Shown: piece by piece, positions 10,801 to 21,539 of the stretch
How the letters are laid out: each line of letters starts with the position of its first letter
Numbering within the stretch: position 1 is the first letter of the stretch
DNA from: Collybiopsis luxurians FD-317 M1
Taxonomy: Eukaryota > Basidiomycota > Agaricomycetes > Agaricales > Omphalotaceae
Assembly: GCA_000827265.1 (NCBI GenBank)
Contig: KN834764.1
Coordinates: forward strand, 198,387 to 262,386
Reading direction: 5' to 3'
Length of the DNA stretch: 64,000 nt
Notes under the pieces: model-generated
Databases searched by the model: none
What the model was told of the DNA's origin: nothing
What the model saw: the letters and a program-made list of their open reading frames with translations, nothing else
Program-made: the position numbers and the translations under genes

Positions 10801-11935
10801 TTCTCCTAGCGCGTTGGAACCGAAGTCGGAACTAGAGCCCACTTCGTCTCATTGAATTTGGGTACAGTTTTCCGCTGATTTTATGTTGTACCCACCCGAG
10901 GAGAGTTTTTGGATCTACAAAGAGTCTCGGGCGTCGGATATCCTTGAGCTACTGCAACAGGAACTAGATTTTGAGCTAGGGCGGGAGGTAGGTGCGGAAG
11001 AAGGGGGCGGCGGTGCCACGGACTCGTGCTCGGTAGGAAGGGGTCTGTAGCCGTAATGATTCGTCACTGGCGTTTTAGCCGGATGCGTCCTCTCTTCATC
11101 ATATCTAAATCTATATCCGTATTCTCTTCGTCCTGTACATCAGCCTCCTCCTGCGGATACACCAAATGGACGAGGCCCTCATCTCCCAGAGTCCTCCCAA
11201 TCCTATCCATGTTTGCGAGACGTATGCGTTTGGATTAAGGGATAGTGAATGACAGAGGGGAGCCGACGATGGATAGGAATTGGTCTCTGGAGAAATGGTC
11301 TCCAGCGGCAAGGGTCGCGGTGGTGGAAGAAGTAGTGGGAGGACGGATCGCATACCACATGTCGAGCGTCAGACCTGATTCACCTACACCGTCGTTGTCG
11401 TCATCACTGGACATTGACGATGATATTGACGATAACTGGGACATAGGTGGGGCAAGGCGAAGAAGAAATTTAGAGTCGTTGGTAGAAGTAATTAGGGAGA
11501 GGTCGGTGGTAGAGCAAGTGAACAAAGGATGGTGGGTGGTAGAGCAAGTGAACAAAGGATGGTGGGTGGTGATACGTGAAGGAAGAGATGAGGTTCGCGG
11601 GGAGGCCCGGGGGTGGTTTGGGGTTTGGGTCGGCTGAGTTAGTCCCGAGGCTGGAGCCGGAGGAAGCGATCGAGTTGATTTCGCTGAATATCGTCGTCTT
11701 CGTCTGAATAATTTGTGCGTGACCATTTTTGTAAAGAAAAGTTGAAAGAAAGAAATAAAAGGCGTACGAGTACGGACATCGGCCAGCTGCGATGCTATAA
11801 CGAGAACAAGACCTAGCTATTTTGTCAACCGGATAAGTTGAGCGCGCTGCTATGAAATAAGGGTATTTTTGGTAGGCGGGGATGGTGAGAGTGAGAGATA
11901 GGCTGATGAGGTACCATGCTAGCCATACACACACA
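10797..11935 (-). pseudogene. Broken copy of the Ser-rich acidic protein gene (copy 3)
   Basis: Fragments in several frames match the intact protein: STNDSKFLLRLAPPMSQ, RPPTTSSTTATLAAGD, FLSIVGSP, and at 10810-10850 the KWAPSPV-equivalent end. A piece of about 30 bases is duplicated in tandem at 11505-11570 (THHPLFTCST twice). The exon 1 equivalent near 11820-11880 has lost the frame. The upstream flank to 12060 also matches the flank of the intact gene. Confidence 0.65.
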
Positions 11936-12159
11936 ATTCACGCGTAGAAAAACAAGAAGAGGATATGCGGGCTTTTGACATGCAAAGACAGAAAAACATG
12001 TAGGCTGTTTTGGGTGACTTTCTCACCGACGTCATTACTTCGGGCCATTCCTGCCGGAAACACAGGATCATACAGAGGGTCCTCGCGATCTGAACTTAGC
12101 CAACGAAATACTGAAGAAGTTTCAATCATATCCCAATAGACAGTCAGCTTTTGGTGCAA

Positions 12160-12495
12160 GGTCTTGTTATCAATACCCCACCTTAGACTTTCATAGTCCG
12201 CAATCAGTAATAACAGGAGTTCGTAAAGTTCTCAGTGAAGACATAGAACACGCATCCTCCATGAATCGACTATGCCCAGCCGTATGCAATTGTAATTGTG
12301 GCATGCAGCCAGGAGGGGTGTCCCAACCAGATCTCCGAATTTAATTACAAAAATCATTTTTATGACAGCGCAAACTCAGCGGACATTACTGCAAAGTCCA
12401 ACTTGTGACATCTGATCGAGCCAATATCCTGGGCTATAGTATCGAGCGACAGCGTGTTGAAGCACCGGGGTTCTCACGTTGACACTATTAAAGCA
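12160..12495. other. Upstream region of the NB-ARC/TPR gene
   Basis: No open frame with coding character and no repeat shared with other parts of the window was seen. It presumably holds the promoter of the gene starting at 12496, but no TATA box is convincing. Confidence 0.4.
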
Positions 12496-15400
12496 ATGAC
12501 ATCTGTCACTATCGTGAACACGAACCGCCATCATCCATCCATGGAAAGGTCTTTATCATTGCAGAATTCCATTTCCGCTGAAGAATGGGATGAGCCCGAA
12601 AAAGGCACCGGTGAGTATAGGTGGTGAATTGATAAACTCTTATTGTGGGATTTATGCGATAACAGTGTCAGGGTCTGTCTCCATACTATCCGGAGCATCT
12701 AATGTCAGAATTGATGGATCATCAACTTTCAATGCTGCCGGGAGAGATGTTATTGTAAACCAGTATTATGGTAAGCTACTTGTAACTCTCCACAAATAGA
12801 AAGATGAAATTGACCTTGAGTTAGCGAAGCCAATTGAGCCTGAAAAGCCAGACCTGTTTGTGCCACCCTCACAAGTTCTGATCTGTCCATCTCCTACTCA
12901 ATTCTTTGTTGGTCGACAAGATATCCTTGATCAACTTGCTAGGATATTCTCAATGCCATCTGTTCAGCAAAAAGTGGTCCCGCTTGTTGCGAGTGGGGGA
13001 ACTGGAAAAACACAAGTTGTGCTTCAATTTGTTGCACAAAATCATTCCAAGTGAGGGGTAACTGTATTTTGGCTAAAATACTGAAATTTAAAAAATCACC
13101 TAGATTCTCAAACATATGGTTCTTTAATGCTACCTCTAAAATTGCACTCCTTGCCAACTTTAATGAGCTTGGAAAAGCACTGGGAATTAGTGAAAAAATT
13201 GAAGATGTTAAGAAATACCTAGCAAGGAATCAAGAGAACTGGTTATGCATCTTTGACAATGCTGATGATCATCAGGTGTATCTCAAAGATTATATTCCTA
13301 GTTGTGATCATGGGAATATTATCATAACTAGCAGACTTGGGGATACAATTCAAATGGCCTTTCCTGGGCCTCACATTGACTTTGGGGATCTTTCTAAAAA
13401 AGATGCTGTAGAGCTATTGTTAAAGCATGCTCATGAAGAGCATTCTGAGGAGAATGAGGATTTTGCAATGGAAATTGTTCATGCACTAGGGTATCATGCA
13501 CTTGCTGTAGCAACTGCAGGAGCATATATTCACAAAGCCCCAACCTGTACACTGAGGAATTACTTGGCTTATTTCAAAAAGCAGCAAACAAAGATTCTAA
13601 ATTATAGATTGAAAACACTGGATAACTACCACGAAACTGTTTACAGTACTTTTAAGCTCAGCTTTGATCAACTGAGCTACTCAACTCAGTGCTTGATCCA
13701 AATCTGTGCCTACCTACATCCATTGTCCATTCCAATAGCATTGTTTACTCAAGCTGCTGCATTTATGGGAGAGGATATTGAACCAGGAGATTCAAATCCA
13801 CCCACTACTGCAATCCAATACATGAAAAAATTCTTAACATTGTTTGAAGAAGAGAGTGCATTTGAAACAAGCATAGAGGAGTTGTATCAGTTATGCCTTG
13901 TGTCATATGATCAGTCTAAAGGATCAATTACATTCCACCCAGTCATGCATGCATGTATCAGAGAGACTATTGAGTATCAAGAAGATGTAAAACAAGCAGC
14001 AATGTTGATTTTGGCAAGAGCAACTCCATATGGAGAAACAGATGAGGAATTGCAGATGCAAAGAGGGTTGCTAGTTCATGCCAGTCAATTTGAAGATTTG
14101 TTAGCAGTTTTACCAACTTTAAAGGTCCAGAACAGCTTTGCAAGAATTTTCACACATAGTGGGTTCTGGAAACAAGCTGAAAGAATAGAAGAGGCCAGAT
14201 TTGAGTGGACAAGGAAAAAGTATGGGAATAACCACCATGATACATTGACTTCCATGGCTGATCTTGCACATACATACTGGTCACTTGGGAAGTTTAATGC
14301 TGCTGAACAGCTTGAGGAGGAGGTGCTTTCTTTGCGCAAGAAAGTACTTGGGGATAGCCATCCTGATACATTGACTTCCATGGGCAATCTTGCAAATACA
14401 TACAGGTCACTTGGGAAGTTTAATGCTACTGAACAGCTTGAGGAGGAGGTGCTTTCTTTGTCCAAGAAAGTACTTGGGGATAACCACCCTGATACATTGA
14501 CTTCCATGGCCAATCTTGCAATTACATACAGGTCACTTGGAAAGTTTAATGCTGCTGAACAGCTTCAGGAGGAGGTGCTTTCTTTATGCAAGAAAGTACT
14601 TGGGGATAACCACCCTGATACATTGACTTCCATGGCCAATCTTGCAAATGCATATTGGTCACTTGGGAAGTTTAATGCTGCTGAACAGCTTCAGGAGGAG
14701 GTGCTTTCTTTGTCCAAAAAAGTACTTGGGGATAACCACCCTGATACATTGATTTCCAAGGGCAATCTTGCAATTACATACAGTTCACTTGGGAAGTTCA
14801 ATGCTGCTGAACAGCTTGAGGAGGAGGTGCTTTCTTTGTCCAAGAAAGTACTTGGGGATAACCACCCTAGAACATTGACTTCCATGGCCAATCTTGCAAA
14901 CACATACAGTTCACTTGGGAAGTTTAATGCTGCTGAACAGCTTCAGGAGGAGGTGCTTTCTTTGCGCAAGAAAGTACTTGGGGATAACCACCCTAGAACA
15001 TTGACTTCCATGGCCAATCTTGCAAATACATACAGGTTACTTGGGAAGTTTCATGCTGCTGAACAGCTTGAGGAGAAGGTGCTTTCTTTGCACAAGAAAG
15101 TACTTGGGGAAAACCACCCTGATACATTGACTTCCATGGCCAATCTTGCAAATACATACTGGTCACTTGGGAAGTTTAATACTGCTGAACAGCTTCAGGA
15201 GGAGGTGCTTTCTTTGCACAAGAAAGTACTTGGGGATAGCCACCCTGATACATTGACTTCCATGGCCAATCTTGCATATACATACAGTTCACTTGGGAAG
15301 TCTAATGCTGCTGAACAGCTTCAGGAGGAGGTGCTTTCTTGGAGCAAGAAACTACTTGGGGATAGCCACCCTGATACATTGATTTCCATGGCCAATCTTG

Positions 15401-15624
15401 CAGATACATACTGGTCACTTGGGAAGTTTAATGCTGCTGAACAGCATCAGGAGGAGGTGCTTTCTTTGCACAAGACAGTACTCGGGCATAACCACCCTGA
15501 TACCTTGACTTCCATGGCCAATCTTGCAAGCACATACAGGTCACTTGGGAAATTTAATGCTGCTAAACAGCTTGAGGAGGAGGTCCTTGCTTTGCAAAAG
15601 GAAGTTCCTGGGGATAACCACTGA
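12496..15624 (+). CDS. STAND protein: N-terminal NAAGRD motif, NB-ARC ATPase, KLC-type TPR array (988 aa)
   Basis: Exons 12496-12610, 12666-12770, 12825-13050 and 13104-15624; the introns of 55, 54 and 53 bases keep phase. Upstream ATGs at 12496 and 12541 are both in frame; the first is used. Residues 39-73 hold a beta-type segment ending FNAAGRDVIVNQYYG, a short motif often placed before the ATPase in basidiomycete STAND proteins. The NB-ARC core shows Walker A ASGGTGKTQ (about 128), Walker B LCIFDNADD (about 195-203), IIITSR (about 220), LGYHALAVATAG in place of GLPL (277-288) and HPVMHACIRE in place of MHD (426-435). From about residue 501 there is a degenerate unit and then eleven 42-residue TPRs that are nearly identical. 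Such proteins are thought to oligomerise when the repeat end senses a ligand. The death or signalling effector is not obvious: the N-terminus is short and has no known enzyme domain. Confidence 0.88.
14218..15624 (+). repeat. 126-base tandem repeat array coding TPRs
   Basis: Eleven units (the last one partial) of 126 bases, each coding one 42-residue TPR. Most third-codon positions are identical between units, which points to recent unequal exchange or conversion. Differences concentrate at four or five amino-acid sites: after NLA, after TY, before KK, and after HP. The residues drawn on include H/N/I/Y/D/S, W/R/S, R/S/C/H and D/R respectively. Confidence 0.9.
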
Positions 15625-16056
15625 CTCATACATTGATTTCCATCACCAACTTTTAGCCTGCTGGTAGTTGTCAGTCCACATATGGCACATATATATTCCT
15701 TTTTTGCTGAATTTAACACAATTGTGCAGTATTTTCCTGAATTATCAAATGTAATCCATACTAAGTAAATTTGTATGGGTTTCAAACTGATTCAGCCTTA
15801 TTTATCTTGAATCAAACACAGGCTTATCAACACATAAACTCAGCATCCCCTTTTATTCCATTCAATTGTAGTCTTGTAACTATGTAAGCTCAGGAGCCAG
15901 AAATGTTACATTCACTGTCATTACACAGTAAAGCATACAATCAAGTACAGCTAATTCTAAATACAAGGTTTATAGATATCATGTGTTCCTTGTCCCGGTT
16001 GACTACATGTTTTTGTTGTTCCATTTTCTTTGCAGGAGAATTAGTGGGGGAATGAG
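15625..16056. repeat. 3' flank shared with the window's first TPR gene
   Basis: Aligns with 345-767. It holds no gene of its own. Confidence 0.75.
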
Positions 16057-17657
16057 TAAGAGTAGCAGCTAGAGCAGGAGTGGCAGATATTATCACTATC
16101 CCAAAGCTATTGTCATAAAAGCAGCAATAGTCCTCACTCAATCTATGGGGCATGAAGGTAACTACAAATGGTGATGGATTGACATTCACGGCAGTGCACT
16201 TTTTCCATCCAGAGTGTGTCAATTTCAACCTCAAGCCTGTTGATCTTGGGTCCTCTGACCCGAGTTCTTTCAATTGCTTCTCATACCACTTATCTATGAG
16301 ACTCCACAAATCCCGACCCATTACCACCATGCCTCCTGCTAGTGCGTTCAGCACCCTCCATTATATTCTCATTCATCAGCCAGACTATGCTAAGATTATC
16401 AGCTATGAATTGTCGCATTCAATGACAGTCAACTTCAAGCTTCATGCCACACACCACAATGATATTCCAGATGAGGATCTGGTTGATACTATACTTGGGA
16501 CCTCCAACAGTGAGCAGATAGATCTTGATTTCGTTCATATGCACAGTTAAGTCAACGCTACCCTGATTTTTTCCAGATTGGTGCAAACTGAAGTGAAGGT
16601 CTGTCAGCAACATCATGCTCTGTTCAGAAATGTTCTTATGTTCTTGCAGAGGCCATATGGCAGCACACTGGAGGCTTGTTTCTTGAGGTATGTCTTCAAT
16701 ATCTTCTTGTAAGTGTAGTTGGACACTATTGACATTATTAAACTGAGATTTCTTGGGATTCTGCTCGATCAACTCCTATATTGTAAAGCGTAACTGTAAG
16801 TGTGTCGAGATCAGCTTCATCATTAATGTTGTGATAGCATGTTCAAGGAGGGTCATAAGTGGCATCCTGGGATAACACACAACTAGCCATCTTCAAAGAA
16901 TTTATTCATGTGAGTCTAGCATATCGTTCGCCAGTAAAACTTAAAGACAGCTTACCTCTTGTGTCTTGCCCCGGGCAAATGTATATTCACGACTATCTTC
17001 AATACTTTGATAGTGCATTCATCATCTGTAACGTTTGAGGGAAGAATCTGGATGACCTCTGGCCTTGGGGTAAGTACTCAATGCTTAACTTATTCTTATC
17101 CATTTGTCCTCAAGGCGAGCCTCAGCCCATGTGTACATAGGTATCAAGGTAAGGAAGTGGACAACTTAATTGATTAAGTACATTCACAGACCCGCAGAGC
17201 GCTGAAGCCTGCCAGTGCTATGCACCCACTCACGGATATCTACCTCAGGCTATCATTTATGATGTATATCCCGTTAAAAACCGTTACACGATACATAAAT
17301 ACACACACGTATTAAAACACAGCTCGTTGCATCGCGTTGTTTTGATAGAGGGTATCGAAGATACATGCGAGATGAGAACATAGAAAAGGAACGACGTGTA
17401 CAGAAAGGATAAGCGAAGATGGATACAAATGTTAATGCAAATGGAAATACAGTATAGCATTGTACCACACAAAGAAAACATCAAAGGAACGTGACAAAAA
17501 GATATACAGCGTCCATAACCGGTGAAAGCGAAGCAAATACACCCAAAAAAAAAAGGCATCAAGCAAGCTCGAGCAACTAGTGCTCTATCAAAGAGAGATA
17601 TATACATAAGCAAAGAGTAAAACAAAAAAAGAACCTCTCGCCCAACAACGAACGACA
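16057..17657. repeat. R1 repeat copy C and 3' flank of the intact Ser-rich gene
   Basis: 16057-17035 is R1 copy C. 17036-17657 aligns with 8046-8671, including GGATGACCTCTGGCCTT and the block TATCCCGTTAAAAACCG. No intact gene is seen. The region serves as the 3' side of the gene ending at 17658. Confidence 0.6.
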
Positions 17658-19029
17658 TCAACGCCGTCCTTCACCTATATGTGCCAACTCGTAATTCAAA
17701 AAATTCTCATAACCTCCCTCATCCCCTCCGCTCCCATTGCCAAACCACGCCCAGATAGGAGTGGCCTCATTCGACTCCGACTCCGGCGTAACCAGTAACT
17801 CTTCTTCATCTTCGTCCTCGTCTGATCCACTATCCCCCTCACCATCGTGTTCATGGGGAAGCTCCAAAATCAGACTCAGCCTCTCCTTGTCCTTGCGCGT
17901 TGGAACCGAGATCGTAACTGGAGCGGGAGCTCGAACTGGACTCGGAGCCCATTTCGCCTCCTCCTCGTCAAATTTGGGGACGGGTTTCCGTTTGATTTTG
18001 TGCTGTGCCTTCCCAGAAAAGGGCTTTTGGATTAAAAGTGAGTCTCGGGCATTGGAGAGCCTCGAGCTAGTGGACCGGGAGCTCGATCTGGATGTCGGAC
18101 GGGAGGAGGGTGGGGAGGAAGGTGGGGAGGAAGGTGGTAACAGTACCACCGTCTCATGCGTAGTAGGAAGAGGTGGAAGAGGTCTGTAGCCGTAATGAAT
18201 CGTCACTGTCGTTTTGGCAGGAGCTGGAGGTGTCCTCTCTTCGACGTAATCGTAATCCTCTTCGTCCTCTTCATCGTCCTCCTGCGGGCACACCAAATGA
18301 ACGGGTACCTCGTCTCCCAGAAGCCTCCGGATCCGATCCATCTTTGCGAGGCGCATGCTGTTGGATGAAGGGATGTTGAATGATGGTGGAGGAGCGCCGA
18401 CGATAGATAGGAATGAGTCTCTGGAGGAACGGTCTCCAGCAGCGAGAGAGGTGGTGGAAGTGGAAGTGGGAGGCCGGATAGTGTACCGCTTGTCAACCGC
18501 TAAACCTGATTCAACTAAACTGTCATCGTCGTCACTGGACAGTGACGATGATGAAATCGAAGATGACCGGGACATGGGTGGCGCAAGGCGAAGAAGGGGC
18601 TTGGAGTCGTTGGTGGAGTTAAGCAGGGAGAGATCGTCAGTAGAGCAAGTACACAAGGGATGGCGGGTGGTATGTGAAGCAGGAGAGGCAGTTCGCGATG
18701 AAGACCGACTGTGGGTGGTGCGGGCACGACTGCTGGTGGTCCTGAGGCTGGAACTGGAGGAAGCCATTGAATCTATGGATCCTCTTCGTTGAAAACAGTC
18801 ATCTTCGTCCGAGTAGTCTGTATATGATCGCGTTTATGAAGAAAAGTTGAAAAAAGAAAGAAAGAAAAGACTTACGAGAATGAATATCGACGAGCTGCGG
18901 AGTTATCCCAAGCACACGGCCCAATTTCTTCGTCGAGCGTATAAGCTGAGTACGCTGCTGCGAAGTCAAAGTGTTTTTGGTGGGCGGTGGTGCAGGAAAG
19001 ACGATTTTTGCGATAGCGGACGTCGACAT
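17658..19029 (-). CDS. Ser-rich acidic protein of unknown function, intact copy (437 aa)
   Basis: Exons 18876-19029 and 17658-18817 on the minus strand, with a 58-base GT-AG intron. The start is the ATG at 19027-19029. Exon 1 codes a short basic segment, QRTQLIRSTKKLGRVLG, which is the best conserved part among the copies. Exon 2 begins HYSDEDDCFQRRGS and continues as a low-complexity Ser/Thr/Pro-rich chain with acidic runs (SSDDDDS, EDDEEDEEDYDY, GSDEDEDEEE). It ends WAWFGNGSGGDEGGYENFLNYELAHIGEGRR. There is no signal peptide, membrane helix or known domain; it is probably a largely disordered intracellular protein. This is the only copy of five that is open throughout. Confidence 0.8.
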
Positions 19030-19221
19030 CTTCGAACTCAAGTTTTGGCGACGAGGGCAAAGGCAAAGGTGAGAGGGAACGAAACAGGCAGCATGCGAGG
19101 TGGACTTATATAGCAGAAAAACAAAAAGAAAGATATGTGGGCTGTCGACACGTCAGGTGTTATTGTTCAAGCTGCGATAAGAAGACAAAAAGGCCAATTG
19201 CCTCTTTTGGCTAGTTCTCAC

Positions 19222-19229
19222 TGACGTCA
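19222..19229. promoter_or_regulatory. Palindromic CRE/ATF-type site TGACGTCA
   Basis: TGACGTCA lies 193 bases before the ATG of the intact Ser-rich gene, in a stretch (TTTTGGCTAGTTCTCAC before, TTGCTTTCGGGCC after) that is conserved upstream of two pseudogene copies. There the site has decayed to CGACGTCA (about 12027) and CGACGTCT (about 10229). The full palindrome is the classical bZIP binding site. Confidence 0.5.
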
Positions 19230-19259
19230 ATTGCTTTCGGGCCGGTCAGCAATCCTGCC

Positions 19260-20090
19260 AACGCACTCACGCCTTGCAGTCACGCCTTGCACTCATCCAT
19301 TTCTCTCAGTTGAGTAAATTAATGAGCTTGAACGTCTTGACCGCCTTTCTGATCTGCGTCGTTACGGAAGGTATCCAGTCAGCTCTTGAATTTCCCGTAC
19401 TCAGTCGCGTGCGTGGCGACAGTGCAAAAAAATCCGAGATACTTCAAGTTATCAGGCACGACACTTCCTGATTCTGGATTTCCCTTCCTACGCACTTCAA
19501 TTATTTTCATTATCGTCAAGAAACGGCATATCGCCACGGAATGGTAACGAAGGGTGGTCTCACAAGCCCTGCACTTCCAGTCGAAGTATTAATATATAAC
19601 TTTCCTTTAAGTACACGATTCTGAAAACCTAGGGCCGGACCATTATATCGAACTTGAATTAGTAGATATCCCAATCGACGGTACTGCCTACTTCTCTCAC
19701 CGGAATAAATCAATGACCTTGATCAGCTGTTATCGTGTGCTCTCCGAGTCGACCGCTTTTTCAATCTCCGTCGTTACTGAAAGCATTCAGTCAAGCGCCA
19801 AACATTCTACAGACCCCCGACTCAATTCGACACAAGGTGCTGGGCACGTTCGACACCTGGAGGATACCAGGCACGACACATCCTGGTTGAAGTTCTGGAT
19901 TTTCCTTCCCATCCACACTTCCAACCGTTCGCCATCCTCTAGAAATAATACCCCACTGTCAGAGTATGAGCCCTCAATCCGGTACTAGTAAACGGGTCCG
20001 TCATAGCGATCCCATCCCATTAACATCGCAATCGTCGATCCGCAAAGATTTATTAGTCTCGACCGTTGTGCACCAACGATCATATTCGTA
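19260..20090. repeat. Two diverged copies of an upstream flank
   Basis: 19290-19490 and 19690-19920 resemble each other (GTCGTTAC, CAGGCACGACAC, GATTTTCCTTCC or GATTTCCCTTCC). They look like duplicated upstream sequence accompanying the gene copies on either side. No gene is seen. Confidence 0.4.
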
Positions 20091-20093
20091 CAT

Positions 20094-20480
20094 ATGACTT
20101 TATTCCGGAACATCATCCCGGCGAGACGTATGCTTTTGGATGAAGAGATATTGAATGACACATGGGGAGCACCAACAATGACAATGAATTTTCGAAGGAC
20201 TGATCTCCAGCAGGGAGAGGTGATGATGGAGGTACTGGTCCTGGAAGTGGTGGTCGGAGCTCAGATGGTGTACCGTGTGTCAATTGTTAGGCCAACGGTG
20301 GGTGGTACAAGCGTAGCTGCGGGTGCCAGTCCTGAGGATACGCTGCTGTGAAATGAAGTGGGGGTCACTTTGGCAGGCGGGAGTGGGGGGAAATCGGACG
20401 ACTTCTGCGATGGCGGACGCGGACGTCGAGAATCGAGATCTTTCGGCGATGAGGGCAAATTGCACAGGGGAGAAGGAAAC
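20094..20480 (-). pseudogene. Short remnant of the Ser-rich acidic protein gene (copy 4)
   Basis: 20110-20290 matches the middle of exon 2 of the intact gene, and 20360-20430 matches the start of exon 1. The intervening coding part and the whole 3' part are missing. The flank at 20490-20560 also matches the upstream flank of the intact gene. It cannot code a normal product. Confidence 0.55.
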
Positions 20481-20814
20481 AGCGAAACTTACCGTAGAAA
20501 AATAAAAAAAGAAGATTTGTGGCCTGTCGAAACGTCGGTTCAAGTTGCGACAAAAGGAGTATATTCCCGATTAAGGAGTCTGGAACAGAACGTTCTATGC
20601 ATGGACAGTCATATCAGAGCAAGTCAGCGAACTAGGTAGAAAGCTCGCACTCCCCGAAGCTACTAATGTCAAACTTGCACAAATTCTTTTCTTTTCCATC
20701 AATTCTTCTTCTTATCATAGAAGCATGCATGTTAAAATTACAACGCTTATTTGAAGTACACGAGTGTTATTGGTCTGAGAGGGAGGACCAACGACTGATA
20801 GGCCAAAATCCACT

Positions 20815-21393
20815 TCACTGATCCTCAACAATGTCTCGAGCAGAACGGCTCCAGTCAAAGTTTGTACCGGCCCAGCCCCCACCCGGCGTAGACTGATCAT
20901 CGACAACGTCTCGGGCAGAACGTTTCCAGTCAAAGCTCGAACCAGTGGCCCAACCCCCACCCGGAGTAGACTGATCATCGACAACGTCTCGAGCAGAGCG
21001 TTTCCAATCAAAGCTCGAACCAGTGGCCCAGCCCCCACCGGGCGTAGACTGATCATCGACAATGTCTCGAGCAGAGCGTTTCCAGTCAAAGCTCGAACCA
21101 GTGGCCCAGCCCCCGCCCGGCGTAGACTGATCGTCGACAACGTCTCGAGCAGAGCGTTTCCAATCAAAGTTTGTGCCGGCCCAGCCCCCACCCGGCGTAG
21201 ACTGATCATCGACAATGTCTCGAGCAGAACGTTCCCAGTCAAAGCTCTCACCGGTGGCCCAGCCCCCACCCGGAGTAGACTGATCGTCGACAATGTCTCG
21301 AGCAGAGCGTTTCCAATCAAAGTTTGTGCCGGCCCAGCCCCCACCCACTATGACGCTTATCTCCCCAGTCTGGTAAGAAGATTGGTCGCTCAT
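20815..21393 (-). CDS. Tandem-repeat protein: seven GGGW...FDWKR units (192 aa)
   Basis: After a 16-residue leader (MSDQSSYQTGEISVIV) the protein is seven repeats of 25 or 26 residues. Each unit starts GGGWA, continues with either GTNFDW or TG[SE]SFDW, then KR (ER in unit 2, SR in unit 7), then SARD[IV]VDDQSTP. The last unit ends ARDIVEDQ. The start is the ATG at 21391-21393, because the upstream part of the frame reads as a 68-base 5'-UTR intron (21395-21462, GTGAGTG to TTATTAG) and a TATA box lies 122 bases before. A dibasic KR in five of seven units would fit Kex2-type processing, but no signal peptide is seen, which argues against secretion. Tryptophan, aspartate and glycine are strongly enriched. 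No known family was recognised. Confidence 0.75.
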   Translation of the reverse strand: MSDQSSYQTGEISVIVGGGWAGTNFDWKRSARDIVDDQSTPGGGWATGESFDWERSARDIVDDQSTPGGGWAGTNFDWKRSARDVVDDQSTPGGGWATGSSFDWKRSARDIVDDQSTPGGGWATGSSFDWKRSARDVVDDQSTPGGGWATGSSFDWKRSARDVVDDQSTPGGGWAGTNFDWSRSARDIVEDQ

Positions 21394-21514
21394 CCTAATA
21401 ACGTTGACTGGCCAATTATGATAAATCAGTAGATCACAACAACAGTCTCCAAAAACACTCACTGCAAATTAGTAGTTCAGGTGTTTGTTGAAGAAGTGGC
21501 TCGTAATCCTAGTC

Positions 21515-21522
21515 CTTTTATA
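21515..21522 (-). promoter_or_regulatory. TATA box of the repeat-protein gene
   Basis: TATAAAAG on the minus strand, about 50 bases before the inferred 5'-UTR intron and 122 bases before the ATG. Confidence 0.55.
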
Positions 21523-21539
21523 GCTCTCAAGTGGAACTC

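Noticed and set aside
14218..15624. Regular repeats resembling a CRISPR-like array
   Set aside because: Units are 126 bases without unique spacers and code TPRs in phase; the genome is eukaryotic.
14085..15785. Minus-strand open frames of 70-142 codons across the TPR array
   Set aside because: They are antisense shadows of the 126-base repeat, repeat with the same period and have no start or domain of their own.
17737..18792. Plus-strand open frames of 145-150 codons opposite the Ser-rich gene
   Set aside because: They are complements of Ser/Asp codon runs, also present opposite the pseudogene copies, and do not carry the conserved exon 1 or intron.
20715..21344. A second minus-strand open frame of 209 codons (repeats with RVGAGP, ALTGN and ETLSMISL)
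   Set aside because: It is the other frame of the GGGW repeat DNA. The GGGW frame starts just after the 5'-UTR intron and has the better-ordered composition. Dual coding cannot be excluded but nothing supports it.
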